64,000 bases of DNA, taken from G963662905 sp965230045 (GTDB lineage Bacteria; Bacteroidota; Bacteroidia; Bacteroidales; WRLA01). The stretch spans positions 2,232,001 through 2,296,000 of the forward strand of contig OZ245940.1 in the NCBI GenBank assembly GCA_965230045.1, given 5' to 3'. The translations under genes and the position numbers were made by a program. This document shows, one piece after another, positions 53,547-63,481 of this stretch (position 1 is its first letter; each line of letters opens with the position of its first letter). Under the pieces are notes generated by a model that saw nothing but the letters and a program-made list of their open reading frames with translations, was not told the origin of the DNA and made no database searches.

Positions 53547-53633
53547 GAAAAAAAATTCAAAAGCTGCTCTTTCGGCCTGTTCAAACATATATTTGCATTA
53601 CAAGGCTTTTGCACTTTTAACAGTAAAAAAATG

Positions 53634-53663
53634 TTGCAGGATAGGATTAATTGATTACATTTG
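53634..53663 (+). promoter_or_regulatory. Candidate promoter of the first hybrid kinase gene
   Basis: TTG at 53634-53636 and TACATTTG at 53656-53663 with 19 bp between. It would give an about 115-nt leader before the ATG at 53785. It is divergent from the trp promoter, about 90 bp away. Confidence 0.5.
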
Positions 53664-53784
53664 AACAGCAATATCAACCTATGCTATTTTTTGCAAACGA
53701 TAAACAATTGTGGAATGGGACAGCTATGTGATCTGAACCTGACCTGATTGATTAGTATTAAGGTGGTGTAAAGAACATTAAGCA

Positions 53785-56517
53785 ATGAAAAAAGACGATA
53801 GTAGGAATGAAAGTCAATTGGGGCAGTTAAAACAATTGGACGGGATTCTGGATGTTTTATCGGATCCAACTTCATTTGTCGGAAGGGATTATCAATATCG
53901 CTATGTGAACAAGGCTTATTGTGATTATTTTGGTAAAACAAAAGGTCATATAATCGGTCATAAGGTTTGGGAGTTTATTGGTTTAGAAAACTTTGAAAAA
54001 AATGTGAAAACTCATTTTGATCATTGTTTGGAAGGGAATGAGGTGCGTTTTACAAATACAGTCCGAAATTCTTCGACCGGGCAAGTTTCCTATTTGCTTA
54101 TGCGTTATACACCTCATTATGACCTCAATGGAAATGTTGACGGACTGGTTTCTACGGCACGTGATATCAGCAAAGAGGAGGAACTGAAAAGAGACTGGGA
54201 AAGAACATTAAAATCTTTGGATGATGTTTTGCTTGTTTTAGATAAAGAATTTACGGTTTTAGATATTAATCAGAAAGGGCTGGATTTTCTTGGTATTGTA
54301 AAAGCGGATGCCGTTGGGAAAAAATGTTATCAATTATTTCATGGAACAGAGCAGCCTGTGGATTATTGCCCATTAACAAAAAGCTGTGTCGAAAGGATGT
54401 CTGTCAGCGCATTGCGCTATAATAAGAAATTGAATAAATGGTTATCTTATAAATCTTCGCCAGTCTATAATGATTTTGGAGAGATAGAAAAGTATGTGGA
54501 TCTGATGCGCGATGTTACTGATTTGGTGACGCACGAAGATAAATTAAAGAAAAATGAACAGAGATTGAAGTTGGCCACCAGGAGCGCTTTGTCCGGAGTA
54601 TGGGATCTCGATCTTGTTCAAAATGTCCTGGTATGGGATGATCGTATGTATGAATTATATGGCATAAGTCCTGAAAATTTTGGTGGCGCTTATGAAGCAT
54701 GGCAGCAAGGCGTACATCCCGATGACCTTCCGGAAGCGCATCAGCAGGTGCAGAATGCTATTAATGGCGTCAATGAATTTCATACAAAATTTCGTGTGAT
54801 ATGGCCCGATAGGACAATACGCCATATCGAGGCCCATGCAACTGTTTTGCGCGATGATACTGGAAAAGCCATCAGGATGACAGGTGTGAACAGTGATATT
54901 ACAGAGCAGGTTAGGCGTGAAATGCAAATGAAGAAAGCGAAACAGGAAATCCAAAAAAGCAATGAACAGCTTAAGGAAGTTGAAGGGAGGTTGCGCCTGA
55001 TGTTTGATAATATGAATACGGGTGTTGCTGTATATCAGGCTGTTGATGATGGTCTGGATTTCCGTTTTATGGATTTTAACAAAGCTGCAGAGCGTGTTAC
55101 GCGTATAAGCAGGAAACGGGTTTTAGGGACCAGATTGCTGGAGAGCTTTCCAAATATGGATAAAAGCCCGCTTTTTAAAACCTTAAAAGAAGTTCATAGC
55201 GATGGGAAAAGCCGTTACCTGGCACCATTTTATTATCAGGATGCACAGCGTGAAGGTTGGCGTGAAAATTATATCTATAAATTGAAAACCGGTGAAATTG
55301 TTGCACTGTTTGACGATGTAACCGAAAGCATGAATTACAAAATTGAGCTTCAGGAGACCAATGAAGAGCTGCGTGCAGCAATTGAAAAGGCACAGGAATC
55401 CGATCGCCTGAAATCTGCATTTTTGGCAAATATGAGCCATGAAATCCGTACCCCCATGAACGGGATTTTGGGCTTCGCGCAATTGCTTAAAGAACCGAAG
55501 GCTAGCGTGGAAGATAATTTGAAATATATTTCTATTATCGAAAAAAGCGGCCAACGGATGCTGAATATTATCAATGATTTGATCAGTATCAGCAGGATTG
55601 AGGCCGGAGAAATGAAACTCAATAAACATGCGGTTTCTGTGATTGATGAAATAGGTGAACTCTGTGCGTTCTTTCAGTATGAGGCTGCGAAGAAGAATTT
55701 AAAACTGGAATTGATTTCGGAAATCAATGAGCAACAATCAGAAATTAGGGTGGATCGGGATAAATTGATAGCAATTATTACAAACCTTATAAAGAATGCA
55801 ATTAAATATACACATCATGGCGGTGTTACTGTGCGCAGTTTTATAGTGGAGCATGAGCTGAATATTTGTATCAATGATACGGGAATTGGTATTGCAAAAG
55901 ATCATTTGGAATCTGTTTTTGACCGTTTTGTACAGGCTGATAACCGATTGGATAAACCCTATGAAGGCGCGGGTTTAGGTTTATCGATTTCAAGGGCGTA
56001 TGCACGTCAGATGGGAGGAGATATTTTTCTTGAGTCCGCGCCGGGCAAAGGCTCATCTTTTTGTTTGATAATTCCTTTTGAAAATGCACAATTTACTCGG
56101 GAACCAATTGAAGATAAACAGGTTTTTAGCCGTCAAACGATAGGTTTGGGCGCATTTAAAAATAAAAGTATATTGATTGCAGATGATGATGAGAGTACAA
56201 TGATGTATCTTTCTATTGCATTACAACCATATGTAAAAAAAGTTTTTGAGGCTGACAATGGTGCTGTAGCGATTGAAGTTGTAAAGAAAAACAGCGATAT
56301 CGCCTTGGTGCTTATGGATATGAAGATGCCAGTAATGGACGGATATACAGCCACTTCAAAAATAAAATCCATTAAGCCGGATATTTTTATAATTGCACAA
56401 ACAGCCTTTGCTATGGAAGGTGATCGGCAAAAAGCCCTGGATGCCGGCTGTGATGATTACCTTAGTAAACCTGTGCGATTGGAAGATTTACGAAAATCAA
56501 TCCAAAAAATTTCTTAA
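53785..56517 (+). CDS. Soluble PAS-domain hybrid histidine kinase
   Basis: A 910-residue cytoplasmic protein with no membrane segment. It has four PAS domains (about 18-135, 140-255, 262-385 and 405-520; the third has the PAS_3 pattern GVHPDDLPEAH). HisKA follows with NMSHEIRTPMNGIL (phosphorylated H near 551), then HATPase (NLIKNAIKYT, DTGIGIAKDH, GLGLSISRAYA). The receiver domain has VLMDMKMPVMDGY (D near 844), and ends FAMEGDRQKALDAGCDDYLS. No DNA-binding output is attached, so the phosphate must go to another protein or the receiver is regulatory. It shares its kinase core closely with the two kinases downstream. Confidence 0.94.
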   Translation: MKKDDSRNESQLGQLKQLDGILDVLSDPTSFVGRDYQYRYVNKAYCDYFGKTKGHIIGHKVWEFIGLENFEKNVKTHFDHCLEGNEVRFTNTVRNSSTGQVSYLLMRYTPHYDLNGNVDGLVSTARDISKEEELKRDWERTLKSLDDVLLVLDKEFTVLDINQKGLDFLGIVKADAVGKKCYQLFHGTEQPVDYCPLTKSCVERMSVSALRYNKKLNKWLSYKSSPVYNDFGEIEKYVDLMRDVTDLVTHEDKLKKNEQRLKLATRSALSGVWDLDLVQNVLVWDDRMYELYGISPENFGGAYEAWQQGVHPDDLPEAHQQVQNAINGVNEFHTKFRVIWPDRTIRHIEAHATVLRDDTGKAIRMTGVNSDITEQVRREMQMKKAKQEIQKSNEQLKEVEGRLRLMFDNMNTGVAVYQAVDDGLDFRFMDFNKAAERVTRISRKRVLGTRLLESFPNMDKSPLFKTLKEVHSDGKSRYLAPFYYQDAQREGWRENYIYKLKTGEIVALFDDVTESMNYKIELQETNEELRAAIEKAQESDRLKSAFLANMSHEIRTPMNGILGFAQLLKEPKASVEDNLKYISIIEKSGQRMLNIINDLISISRIEAGEMKLNKHAVSVIDEIGELCAFFQYEAAKKNLKLELISEINEQQSEIRVDRDKLIAIITNLIKNAIKYTHHGGVTVRSFIVEHELNICINDTGIGIAKDHLESVFDRFVQADNRLDKPYEGAGLGLSISRAYARQMGGDIFLESAPGKGSSFCLIIPFENAQFTREPIEDKQVFSRQTIGLGAFKNKSILIADDDESTMMYLSIALQPYVKKVFEADNGAVAIEVVKKNSDIALVLMDMKMPVMDGYTATSKIKSIKPDIFIIAQTAFAMEGDRQKALDAGCDDYLSKPVRLEDLRKSIQKIS

Positions 56518-56597
56518 ATTTGGAGCAGGCAACCGGTTTGTCACGAACTGTGTTGGCGATATAATCAAATAGGGGCATAGAGACGAAAGGATATACT

Positions 56598-57761
56598 ATG
56601 GCGAAATCTACAGGGTTCCGCAAGTTCGTTTCACCTGAAATAGTGTTTGGAAACGGTTCCAGGAAACTGATCGGAAGATATGCACAGCAATTTCAGGCGA
56701 CGCGGGTACTTGTGGTAAGTGATGAGGGAGTAAAAAAAGCGGGCTGGACAAAGGATGTTACCGATAGCCTTTTAAATGCCGGATTAGAATACGAGCTATT
56801 TATTCAAGTAATACCTAATCCGCGCTCAGAGGAAGTAATGGAAGGAGCAGAAATTTTTCGTTCCAAAAAATGTGACCTTATTGTTTCTGTTGGAGGTGGA
56901 AGCCCGATGGACTGTGCAAAAGGTATTGGCATTGTAGGTAGCAATGGCGGGCATATTCACGATTATGAAGGCGTTGATAAAATTCAATATCCAATTCCGC
57001 CTCTTTTGTTTATTCCTACTACTGCCGGCACTTCTGCGGATGTGTCGCAGTTTTGTATCATTTCCCGACAGGATATCAAGGTGAAAATTGCAATAATCAG
57101 CAAAGCTTTGGTTCCCGATCTTGCATTGATTGATCCGGAAGTTTGCCTAAGCATGGATAATTATCTTACAGCCTGCACAGGAATGGATGCTATGGTTCAT
57201 GCTATCGAAGCATACGTTTCGGCCGGAGCTGGACCGCTTACCGATTTATATGCACGTGAGGCTGTTTTACTTTTGAATAAGCATTTACTGGAGGTGGTCC
57301 GGGATCCTGAGAATATCCTCCTTAGAGAAAAAATTATGCTCGCCAGTATGCAGGCAGGTATGGCCTTCTCCAATGCAAGCCTGGGCGCGGTGCATGCAAT
57401 GGCACATAGCCTTGGCGGGATGCTCGACCTGCCCCACGGAGAGTGTAATTCTCTTTTGCTTGAGCATGTCGTGCGCTTTAATTATCCTTATGCCGAAAAT
57501 AGATATCGGGAGCTGCTGGATATTTTTATGCCGGATTGGAAGCGGGTCCAAACAAAGTTCAGCCCCAGAGAAACGCTTGCCGGTTATATCAGTGATTTCA
57601 GGGGTAAACTACAGATTGATAAAGGTTTGTCAGACAAGGGCGTTGGAAGTTCCGATATCCACTTGCTGGCCGAAAAAGCCATAAAAGATGCATGTATGCT
57701 TACAAACCCCAGAAAAGCTACAAAAGAAGATATTGAAACCGTTTTTCGGGAAGCACTTTAA
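56598..57761 (+). CDS. Iron-containing (group III) alcohol dehydrogenase
   Basis: A 387-residue NAD(P)-dependent oxidoreductase of the Fe-ADH family. The nucleotide-binding loop is SVGGGSPMDCAKGIG, then IPTTAGTSADVSQF. The metal ligands are the aspartate and histidines in LTACTGMDAMVHAIEAYVS, AVHAMAHSLGG and LDLPHGECNSLLL. It converts alcohols and aldehydes; the substrate is unknown. It sits between hybrid kinase genes, 80 bp after the first and 9 bp before the second, so it is probably co-transcribed with signalling genes. The metabolite it handles could be related to what the kinases sense (inference). Confidence 0.94.
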   Translation: MAKSTGFRKFVSPEIVFGNGSRKLIGRYAQQFQATRVLVVSDEGVKKAGWTKDVTDSLLNAGLEYELFIQVIPNPRSEEVMEGAEIFRSKKCDLIVSVGGGSPMDCAKGIGIVGSNGGHIHDYEGVDKIQYPIPPLLFIPTTAGTSADVSQFCIISRQDIKVKIAIISKALVPDLALIDPEVCLSMDNYLTACTGMDAMVHAIEAYVSAGAGPLTDLYAREAVLLLNKHLLEVVRDPENILLREKIMLASMQAGMAFSNASLGAVHAMAHSLGGMLDLPHGECNSLLLEHVVRFNYPYAENRYRELLDIFMPDWKRVQTKFSPRETLAGYISDFRGKLQIDKGLSDKGVGSSDIHLLAEKAIKDACMLTNPRKATKEDIETVFREAL

Positions 57762-57770
57762 CTTATTTTG

Positions 57771-59147
57771 ATGAAAGAAGAAAAACACAAAAATATTCAA
57801 AATACAGATCCTGAGCTGGAAATGGATAATATTATCGGCTTGGGAAGTTTTTCTGCACGTAAAACTTACTATCCGGAACTCCAAAAAAAAATTAAGGAAC
57901 AGGAAGAACTGAATAATGAGCTTTCCAAACAGAATGAGCAGATTAACCAGGTTAATGAAGAGCTCGAACGAATTAATAAGCGGCTCGAAGATACAAATAC
58001 GGAGCTGAAAGCGGCACTTCAAAAAGCCGAAGAATCCGATCGCCTGAAATCGGCTTTCCTGGCTAATATGAGCCATGAAATCCGTACACCAATGAACGGG
58101 ATCCTTGGATTTTCTCACCTCCTCAAGGAGCCGATGACCAGCCTGCAGGAACAAAAAAAATATGTGCAGATTATTGAGAAAAGTGGAGAAAGGATGCTTA
58201 ATATTATCAATGATTTGATCAATATTTCGAAAATTGAGGCGGGGCAAATGGAGATGGTTCGGGAGCAAACAGATGTGCAGGAAGTAATCGAAGAGCTTTA
58301 TGTGTTTTTTAAACCGGAAGCAGAACGTAAAAACCTGACACTGAAGTATTCCTCTGCACTTCAGCCTTCAGGAAGCCTTATTGTAACAGATAAAGAAAAA
58401 TTGACTGCGATGCTGATCAATCTCATTAAAAATGCCCTAAAATTTACTCAAAAAGGCAAAGTTGAATTTGGGGTCCAGCCGTCAGGGGGTTTTCTTGAAT
58501 TTTATGTATGCGATACGGGTATTGGAATCAGTAAAAGCCGACAAGAAGCTATTTTTGAGCGATTTATACAGGAAAATGCCCGTGTGGCACAGAAATACGA
58601 AGGCGCAGGTTTGGGTTTGGCTATTACCAAGGCTTATGCTGAAATGTTGGGGGGCGATATTTCTGTAAAATCTGAACAAGGTCAGGGTTCCGAATTTATC
58701 TTCCGGATTCCTTTAGGGCAAAAACCGGAAAGCTTTAAACCGGAAACTGTCGATAATCATGATAGCAGCATAGAGCTAAAATCCTATCTCAGCATGCTGG
58801 TGGTTGATGATGACGAAACTGCAAGGGAATATCTAAAAAGTTTGTTGCAAAACGATTTGCGTAAAATGTATTTTGCGAAAAACGGGGCAGAAGCCCTGGA
58901 GATGATCAGAAAAAATCCGGAAATTAATTTTGTTCTTATGGATATGAGAATGCCGGTTATGGATGGTTATGAGGCTTCCGCTAAAATTAAGAAGATGCTG
59001 CCCCATTTGCCGGTGGTAGCCCAAACAGCTTTTGCTTTGAGAGGAGATCGTGAAAAAGCACTGGCAGCGGGCTGCGATGATTATATCAGTAAACCAATAG
59101 ATCCCGATCAGCTCTTTAAAATAATTGCGGATATCTGTAAAATATAA
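57771..59147 (+). CDS. Short soluble hybrid histidine kinase without PAS domains
   Basis: A 458-residue protein. It has an N-terminal coiled coil (about 35-85, QKKIKEQEELNNELSKQNEQ), HisKA with NMSHEIRTPMNGIL (H near 102), HATPase (NLIKNALKFT, DTGIGISKSR, GLGLAITKAYA) and a receiver with VLMDMRMPVMDGY (D near 391). It has no sensor domain and no membrane segment, so input may come from a partner through the coiled coil. The ATG at 57771 is preferred to a TTG one codon earlier. Confidence 0.93.
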   Translation: MKEEKHKNIQNTDPELEMDNIIGLGSFSARKTYYPELQKKIKEQEELNNELSKQNEQINQVNEELERINKRLEDTNTELKAALQKAEESDRLKSAFLANMSHEIRTPMNGILGFSHLLKEPMTSLQEQKKYVQIIEKSGERMLNIINDLINISKIEAGQMEMVREQTDVQEVIEELYVFFKPEAERKNLTLKYSSALQPSGSLIVTDKEKLTAMLINLIKNALKFTQKGKVEFGVQPSGGFLEFYVCDTGIGISKSRQEAIFERFIQENARVAQKYEGAGLGLAITKAYAEMLGGDISVKSEQGQGSEFIFRIPLGQKPESFKPETVDNHDSSIELKSYLSMLVVDDDETAREYLKSLLQNDLRKMYFAKNGAEALEMIRKNPEINFVLMDMRMPVMDGYEASAKIKKMLPHLPVVAQTAFALRGDREKALAAGCDDYISKPIDPDQLFKIIADICKI

Positions 59148-59162
59148 GTCTAAAGCTAAAGG

Positions 59163-61844
59163 ATGGAAACGATGAACAAAACGGGACGACCGACTATGGA
59201 TCTTAATTTTTTCACGCAAATTCTCGGAAGTATTGATGAATCTGTTATCGTGACAGATTTGGCAGGAAAGGTAATTTACTGGAACAAAGGAGCGGAAACA
59301 ATTTATAAATACAGTGCTGAAGAGGCTCTGGGGAAAAATGTTCTCTATCTAACTGTCGCTGATCCGGATAGTGCCAAAACCAGAGTGGCTATGGATACCC
59401 TAAAAGCAGGCGATACCTATAAAGGCAGGTTTTTGGCAAAAGATAAAAACGGGCATATATTTCATGCAAGTATCAGCGATACCCCGCTTTATGATTCCGA
59501 CGGAAAATTAATCGGGATTATTGGTGTTTCATCCGATATAAGCGCGCAGATTGAACATGAAAAAATTATTGCTGATAAACAGAAAAATCTGGAGGAAATT
59601 ATTCGTACAATTCCGGATTCCTTTACCATCAGCCGCATGACTGATGGTAAATACCTTTATATTAATGACGAGTTTGAAAAGCTGAGCGGCTATTATGCCG
59701 GCGAAACCATTGGCCGCACCTCTATTGAATTAAATATCTGGGCAAATCATAACGAACGGGATTTATGGGTCGGATATTTAAAAATAGAGGGTTTTGTTCA
59801 GAACCAGGAAATGGTTTTGCAAAAAAAAGGAGGTGAAAAGATTACGGCACTTCTGTCCTCGCGCAGGATACTTTATGATGGAGAAGATTGTATTTTGACA
59901 ATGGCGCGCGATATCAGTGAGCGGAAACAACTCGAAAAAGAGCTGCATGAAAAAGAAGAACGGCTCAGGATCTTGATTAACTCCACACCGGATATTATTT
60001 GTTTTAAGGATGGCGATGGGCGCTGGCTGGTGGCTAATGATGCTGATATTGAATTGTTTGCACTTCAAGGAGTTGATTACTATGGGAAGACGGATAATGA
60101 GCTTGCCGAAATTGGCAATCCCGTGTTTAGGGATGCCTTTATCCAGTGCACGAAAAGCGACAGGGAGACCTGGGAAGGTGGCGAAACCCGTCGTGGGCTG
60201 GAAACAGTTACGCGAATTGATGGTGAAACATTAATTTATGACGTAATTAAAGTGCCTGTTTTTGATGATGAAGGCAAACGGCTGGGATTGATCGTTTTAG
60301 GTCGTGATGTTACAGAAAAGGAACGTGTAAAACAGAACCTGAAGGATAAAAATGATTTGCTCGAAGGGCTGATGGACAATGTGCTGATCGGGATCAGCGT
60401 ATGGAGCAAAGAAGGCCAATTGGAGCTTGTCAATAAAGGATTTGAAAACCTTAGCGCCTACACAAAAGAAGAAATCGGCAGCATTGATAATTGGTTCTGC
60501 CTGGTTTATCCCGATGAGGAATATCGAAGCAGGGTATTGCTCGACTGGCAAACGGCTCCCAAAGAAAAAGAAGCCATTCGGGAATTCCGTATTTGCACCA
60601 AAGATGGCATTTATAAAGAGGTGGAATTCAGAGGCAGTTTCCTTCCCGATGGACGTGCCATTGTGAGTATGACGGATATTACTCAGCGCAAGCTGGATGA
60701 AAAAATATTATTTCAGGCCAAAGAAAAAGCAGAGGAGTCTGATCGGCTTAAATCGGCCTTCCTGGCCAATATGAGCCACGAAATTCGAACACCTATGAAC
60801 GGTATTTTGGGCTTTGCGCAGTTGTTGCGACAACAGAAACTGCACGAAGAAGACCAACAGCGATACCTCGGAATCATCGAAAGCAGCGGGCAGCGTATGC
60901 TGGGCATAATCAATGACCTGATCAATATTTCAAAAATTGAAGCCGGGCAAATGGAAGTGTTCCGTGAAAAAACGTCGGTGCTTTATCAGTTGGAATATCT
61001 CTATAATTTTTTTAGAGCGGAAACTGATAAAAAAGGTCTGGGACTATCATTTACAAGCAACCTGACCAAAGGGAAGGATTATTTGTTTACAGATCGCGAG
61101 AAGCTTTATGCCATGCTTACCAATCTGATCAAAAATGCTGTGAAATTCACTAAAGAAGGAAGTATCGACTTTGGCTGCATGCTCAAAAAAGAGGTGATGG
61201 AGTTTCATGTTACCGATACAGGAATTGGTATCCCCAAGGATCGTCAAATAGCTGTTTTTGATCGCTTTGTGCAGGCCGACAGCCGTCTGGCCAGTGCTTT
61301 TGAAGGTTCGGGTTTGGGGCTTGCAATCACAAAAGCTTATGCGGAAATGCTGGGTGGGGAAATATGGCTGAAATCAGAAGAAGGTAAAGGGACAAGCTTT
61401 TTCTTTGCGATTCCTCTTGCGCAGCATAAAACAACAAATGCACCGCAAAAAAGCAGGAAAGTAAATTCCGGTCAGTCGGTTTTATCAACAAAAACCATTT
61501 TGATTGCCGAAGATGATGCCATGACACAATTGTTTCTGCAAGACCTGCTCCGTGTGAAGTGTGGGCGCATACATGTGGCAAAAAATGGGGTGGAGGCAGT
61601 GGAATATGTTCAAAATCATCCGGATATTGATCTGGTACTCATGGATATGAAAATGCCATTGATGGATGGCTTTACAGCAACAAAAAAAATTAAAAAACTC
61701 CGTCCGGAAATTAAAATCATAGCTCAAACAGCATTTGCAATTCAGGGCGATAAAGAAGAAGCACTGAAAGCAGGCTGCGATGATTATATTTCTAAACCCA
61801 TCAATGCTACAGATTTACTGAAAAAAATGAACGATTTGTTGTGA
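59163..61844 (+). CDS. Soluble PAS-domain hybrid histidine kinase
   Basis: An 893-residue cytoplasmic protein with the same layout as the kinase at 53785. It has four PAS domains (about 10-130, beginning ILGSIDESVIVTDLAGKVIY; 140-260; 270-400; 405-515), HisKA (H near 538), HATPase, and a receiver (VLMDMKMPLMDGF, D near 826). No output domain. GGATGGAAACGATG at the start offers two ATGs. The second (59172) is better placed after AAAGG, so the protein may be three residues shorter. Its stop overlaps the next start by one base. Confidence 0.94.
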   Translation: METMNKTGRPTMDLNFFTQILGSIDESVIVTDLAGKVIYWNKGAETIYKYSAEEALGKNVLYLTVADPDSAKTRVAMDTLKAGDTYKGRFLAKDKNGHIFHASISDTPLYDSDGKLIGIIGVSSDISAQIEHEKIIADKQKNLEEIIRTIPDSFTISRMTDGKYLYINDEFEKLSGYYAGETIGRTSIELNIWANHNERDLWVGYLKIEGFVQNQEMVLQKKGGEKITALLSSRRILYDGEDCILTMARDISERKQLEKELHEKEERLRILINSTPDIICFKDGDGRWLVANDADIELFALQGVDYYGKTDNELAEIGNPVFRDAFIQCTKSDRETWEGGETRRGLETVTRIDGETLIYDVIKVPVFDDEGKRLGLIVLGRDVTEKERVKQNLKDKNDLLEGLMDNVLIGISVWSKEGQLELVNKGFENLSAYTKEEIGSIDNWFCLVYPDEEYRSRVLLDWQTAPKEKEAIREFRICTKDGIYKEVEFRGSFLPDGRAIVSMTDITQRKLDEKILFQAKEKAEESDRLKSAFLANMSHEIRTPMNGILGFAQLLRQQKLHEEDQQRYLGIIESSGQRMLGIINDLINISKIEAGQMEVFREKTSVLYQLEYLYNFFRAETDKKGLGLSFTSNLTKGKDYLFTDREKLYAMLTNLIKNAVKFTKEGSIDFGCMLKKEVMEFHVTDTGIGIPKDRQIAVFDRFVQADSRLASAFEGSGLGLAITKAYAEMLGGEIWLKSEEGKGTSFFFAIPLAQHKTTNAPQKSRKVNSGQSVLSTKTILIAEDDAMTQLFLQDLLRVKCGRIHVAKNGVEAVEYVQNHPDIDLVLMDMKMPLMDGFTATKKIKKLRPEIKIIAQTAFAIQGDKEEALKAGCDDYISKPINATDLLKKMNDLL

Positions 61845-62803
61845 TGGAAGGTAGTTTGAATAAATATTTGGATCATAATGAATTGCTTAGACGCTTGAGT
61901 GATATAGAACAGGAATTGTTTGAAACATCACAGAAGCTTGAGGAAGAACAGGACAAAGTTTGTAAAATCCGACTGACCTATGATTCTGAAGGGAATTTAT
62001 TAGATGACGTTATTGGCCGGTATAGATATTTGGGTATAGATATAGATGTTTTTAGTTCACGTAAGCTGTCTGACATGCTTGAGCTTTTGGGCAAAAGAAT
62101 GCGAGTTGATTCAGGAGGTAACGTAGATGGAATATCTCAATTTAATTCCCTGTCGCCTCATGCAAAATATTTTGACTTGACTTTTAAATGCTATAACCTG
62201 GAAGAAGAGGGAGATCGTTACGAAATCAGTATTCGCTATTTGCATCATATGGAAGATGAGGTTCGTGAATTTGACTGTAAAATGGCACAAGCTTGTTGTT
62301 CTTACTTGTTTACTAATTTGACTGCCGTGGTCAATAGAGGTGTAGGCTGTCTTAATTCCATAGTTTTTGGTTCTATTGATGAAAACGATCTGGAAAATAC
62401 TTTGGAAATTATTTTTTATAGTGTGCGTGACGCTTATAGTTTCATGATCTCTGATATTTGGCCAGTTGTAAAAAATGCTCCGAAAAAATATATAATCAAA
62501 GATGAATGTACGATTAAACCGGAAGCTTTTATTAAAGGCTTCTCCTTTGCCTACGAGCATATTATGGATGTTTTGCTGCAATTTAGAAAAGCATTTGATT
62601 TATATCTGCAGGAAGAAAATCAAAAATTTAAGTCTGTTTTTCTGCAAAAAAGCTGGGATCTGTTAAGCGAAATGCATTATCTAATTGGAAAATACCGGAT
62701 ACTTTTAGTTTCAGAAAAAGTCGATTCCTTCCTTGACCCCGATTTTATTAAAGGCTTAAAAAGTAAGCATAACTATAAAGGAGGAAATTGTTTTGAAAAA
62801 TAA
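61844..62803 (+). CDS. Hypothetical protein co-translated with the hybrid kinase
   Basis: A 319-residue soluble, mostly helical protein. It starts inside the stop codon of the kinase gene (TGATG) and its end overlaps the next gene by 11 bp, so it is tightly linked to both. Residues about 15-40 form a coiled coil (RLSDIEQELFETSQKLEEEQ). A later helical region (QACCSYLFTNLTAVVNRGVG...) could be a four-helix bundle like a DHp or HPt domain, but no conserved histidine motif is visible. Family not recognised. Probably an accessory protein of the kinase system. Confidence 0.7.
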   Translation: MEGSLNKYLDHNELLRRLSDIEQELFETSQKLEEEQDKVCKIRLTYDSEGNLLDDVIGRYRYLGIDIDVFSSRKLSDMLELLGKRMRVDSGGNVDGISQFNSLSPHAKYFDLTFKCYNLEEEGDRYEISIRYLHHMEDEVREFDCKMAQACCSYLFTNLTAVVNRGVGCLNSIVFGSIDENDLENTLEIIFYSVRDAYSFMISDIWPVVKNAPKKYIIKDECTIKPEAFIKGFSFAYEHIMDVLLQFRKAFDLYLQEENQKFKSVFLQKSWDLLSEMHYLIGKYRILLVSEKVDSFLDPDFIKGLKSKHNYKGGNCFEK

Positions 62804-63479
62804 ATCTTTGGACAAAATGCTGTCATTGGATGTTATGTTGCGTCTTTTTGAGGCCGAAGATCAAAAAGTAAGTAAAATGCTCAGAATTAAAATTTTGAGT
62901 ATTTCTGATGAATTTGGTCTGGATATAAGCTCGAAGCATTGGTGTGCTGAAGTTTTGCTAAAAACGCAAAGTGGTGTAGAGCAAGATAAATACAATAGAA
63001 TGTGCTTGACTTCTGTGTTTCACGAAATCGGCACAGGGATCAATGTGCTCTGGGGTTTTTTGAAGCTTGGCATTGAAGATAATCCTGATGAGGATGAGTG
63101 GCAAGAGTTTTTGTCAATAGCTGAAAATAATCTGAAAGCTCCTTTGATATTTATGTATGATTTTCTCGAGGGAATAGAGGTTAAGTTATTTGAAAATAAT
63201 CACAAAGCTGAAAATTTAGTGACATTAATCTTCTACATAGGTTATTTGGAATGGTTTCGGTCTCTAAAGAACGAAATTAAATCCCTTTTGCCTTTTTTTC
63301 AAAAACTCCTTCAAGAAGACAATGATATATTAAGGCACTCACAAAACTTAAGAGTTGCAATACAAGCTGCTGAAAAAATGAACGAAATTCGTTCGAAATA
63401 TTTCGATCTGTTAAAAACAAATGAAGCCGTTCGGTTTATTGATCCTCAATTTGCAGCGGATTTCAGGAAAAATCTTTAA
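62793..63479 (+). CDS. Orphan HisKA-like (DHp) domain protein
   Basis: A 228-residue protein. Residues about 75-135 read FHEIGTGINVLWGFLKLGIE ... EWQEFLSIAENNLKAPLIFM. This lines up with SHEIRTPMNGILGFAQLLKE ... LKYISIIEKSGQRMLNIIND of the kinases encoded next door: the histidine, E, I, T, N and GF positions match. No ATPase domain follows; the rest is helical. The TTG start at 62793 is preferred because AAAGGAGG sits 7 bp upstream, a rare strong Shine-Dalgarno here. An ATG at 62817 is the alternative. Possible roles are phosphate acceptor, dimer partner or inhibitor (inference). Confidence 0.65.
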   Translation: MKNKSLDKMLSLDVMLRLFEAEDQKVSKMLRIKILSISDEFGLDISSKHWCAEVLLKTQSGVEQDKYNRMCLTSVFHEIGTGINVLWGFLKLGIEDNPDEDEWQEFLSIAENNLKAPLIFMYDFLEGIEVKLFENNHKAENLVTLIFYIGYLEWFRSLKNEIKSLLPFFQKLLQEDNDILRHSQNLRVAIQAAEKMNEIRSKYFDLLKTNEAVRFIDPQFAADFRKNL

Positions 63480-63481
63480 TT

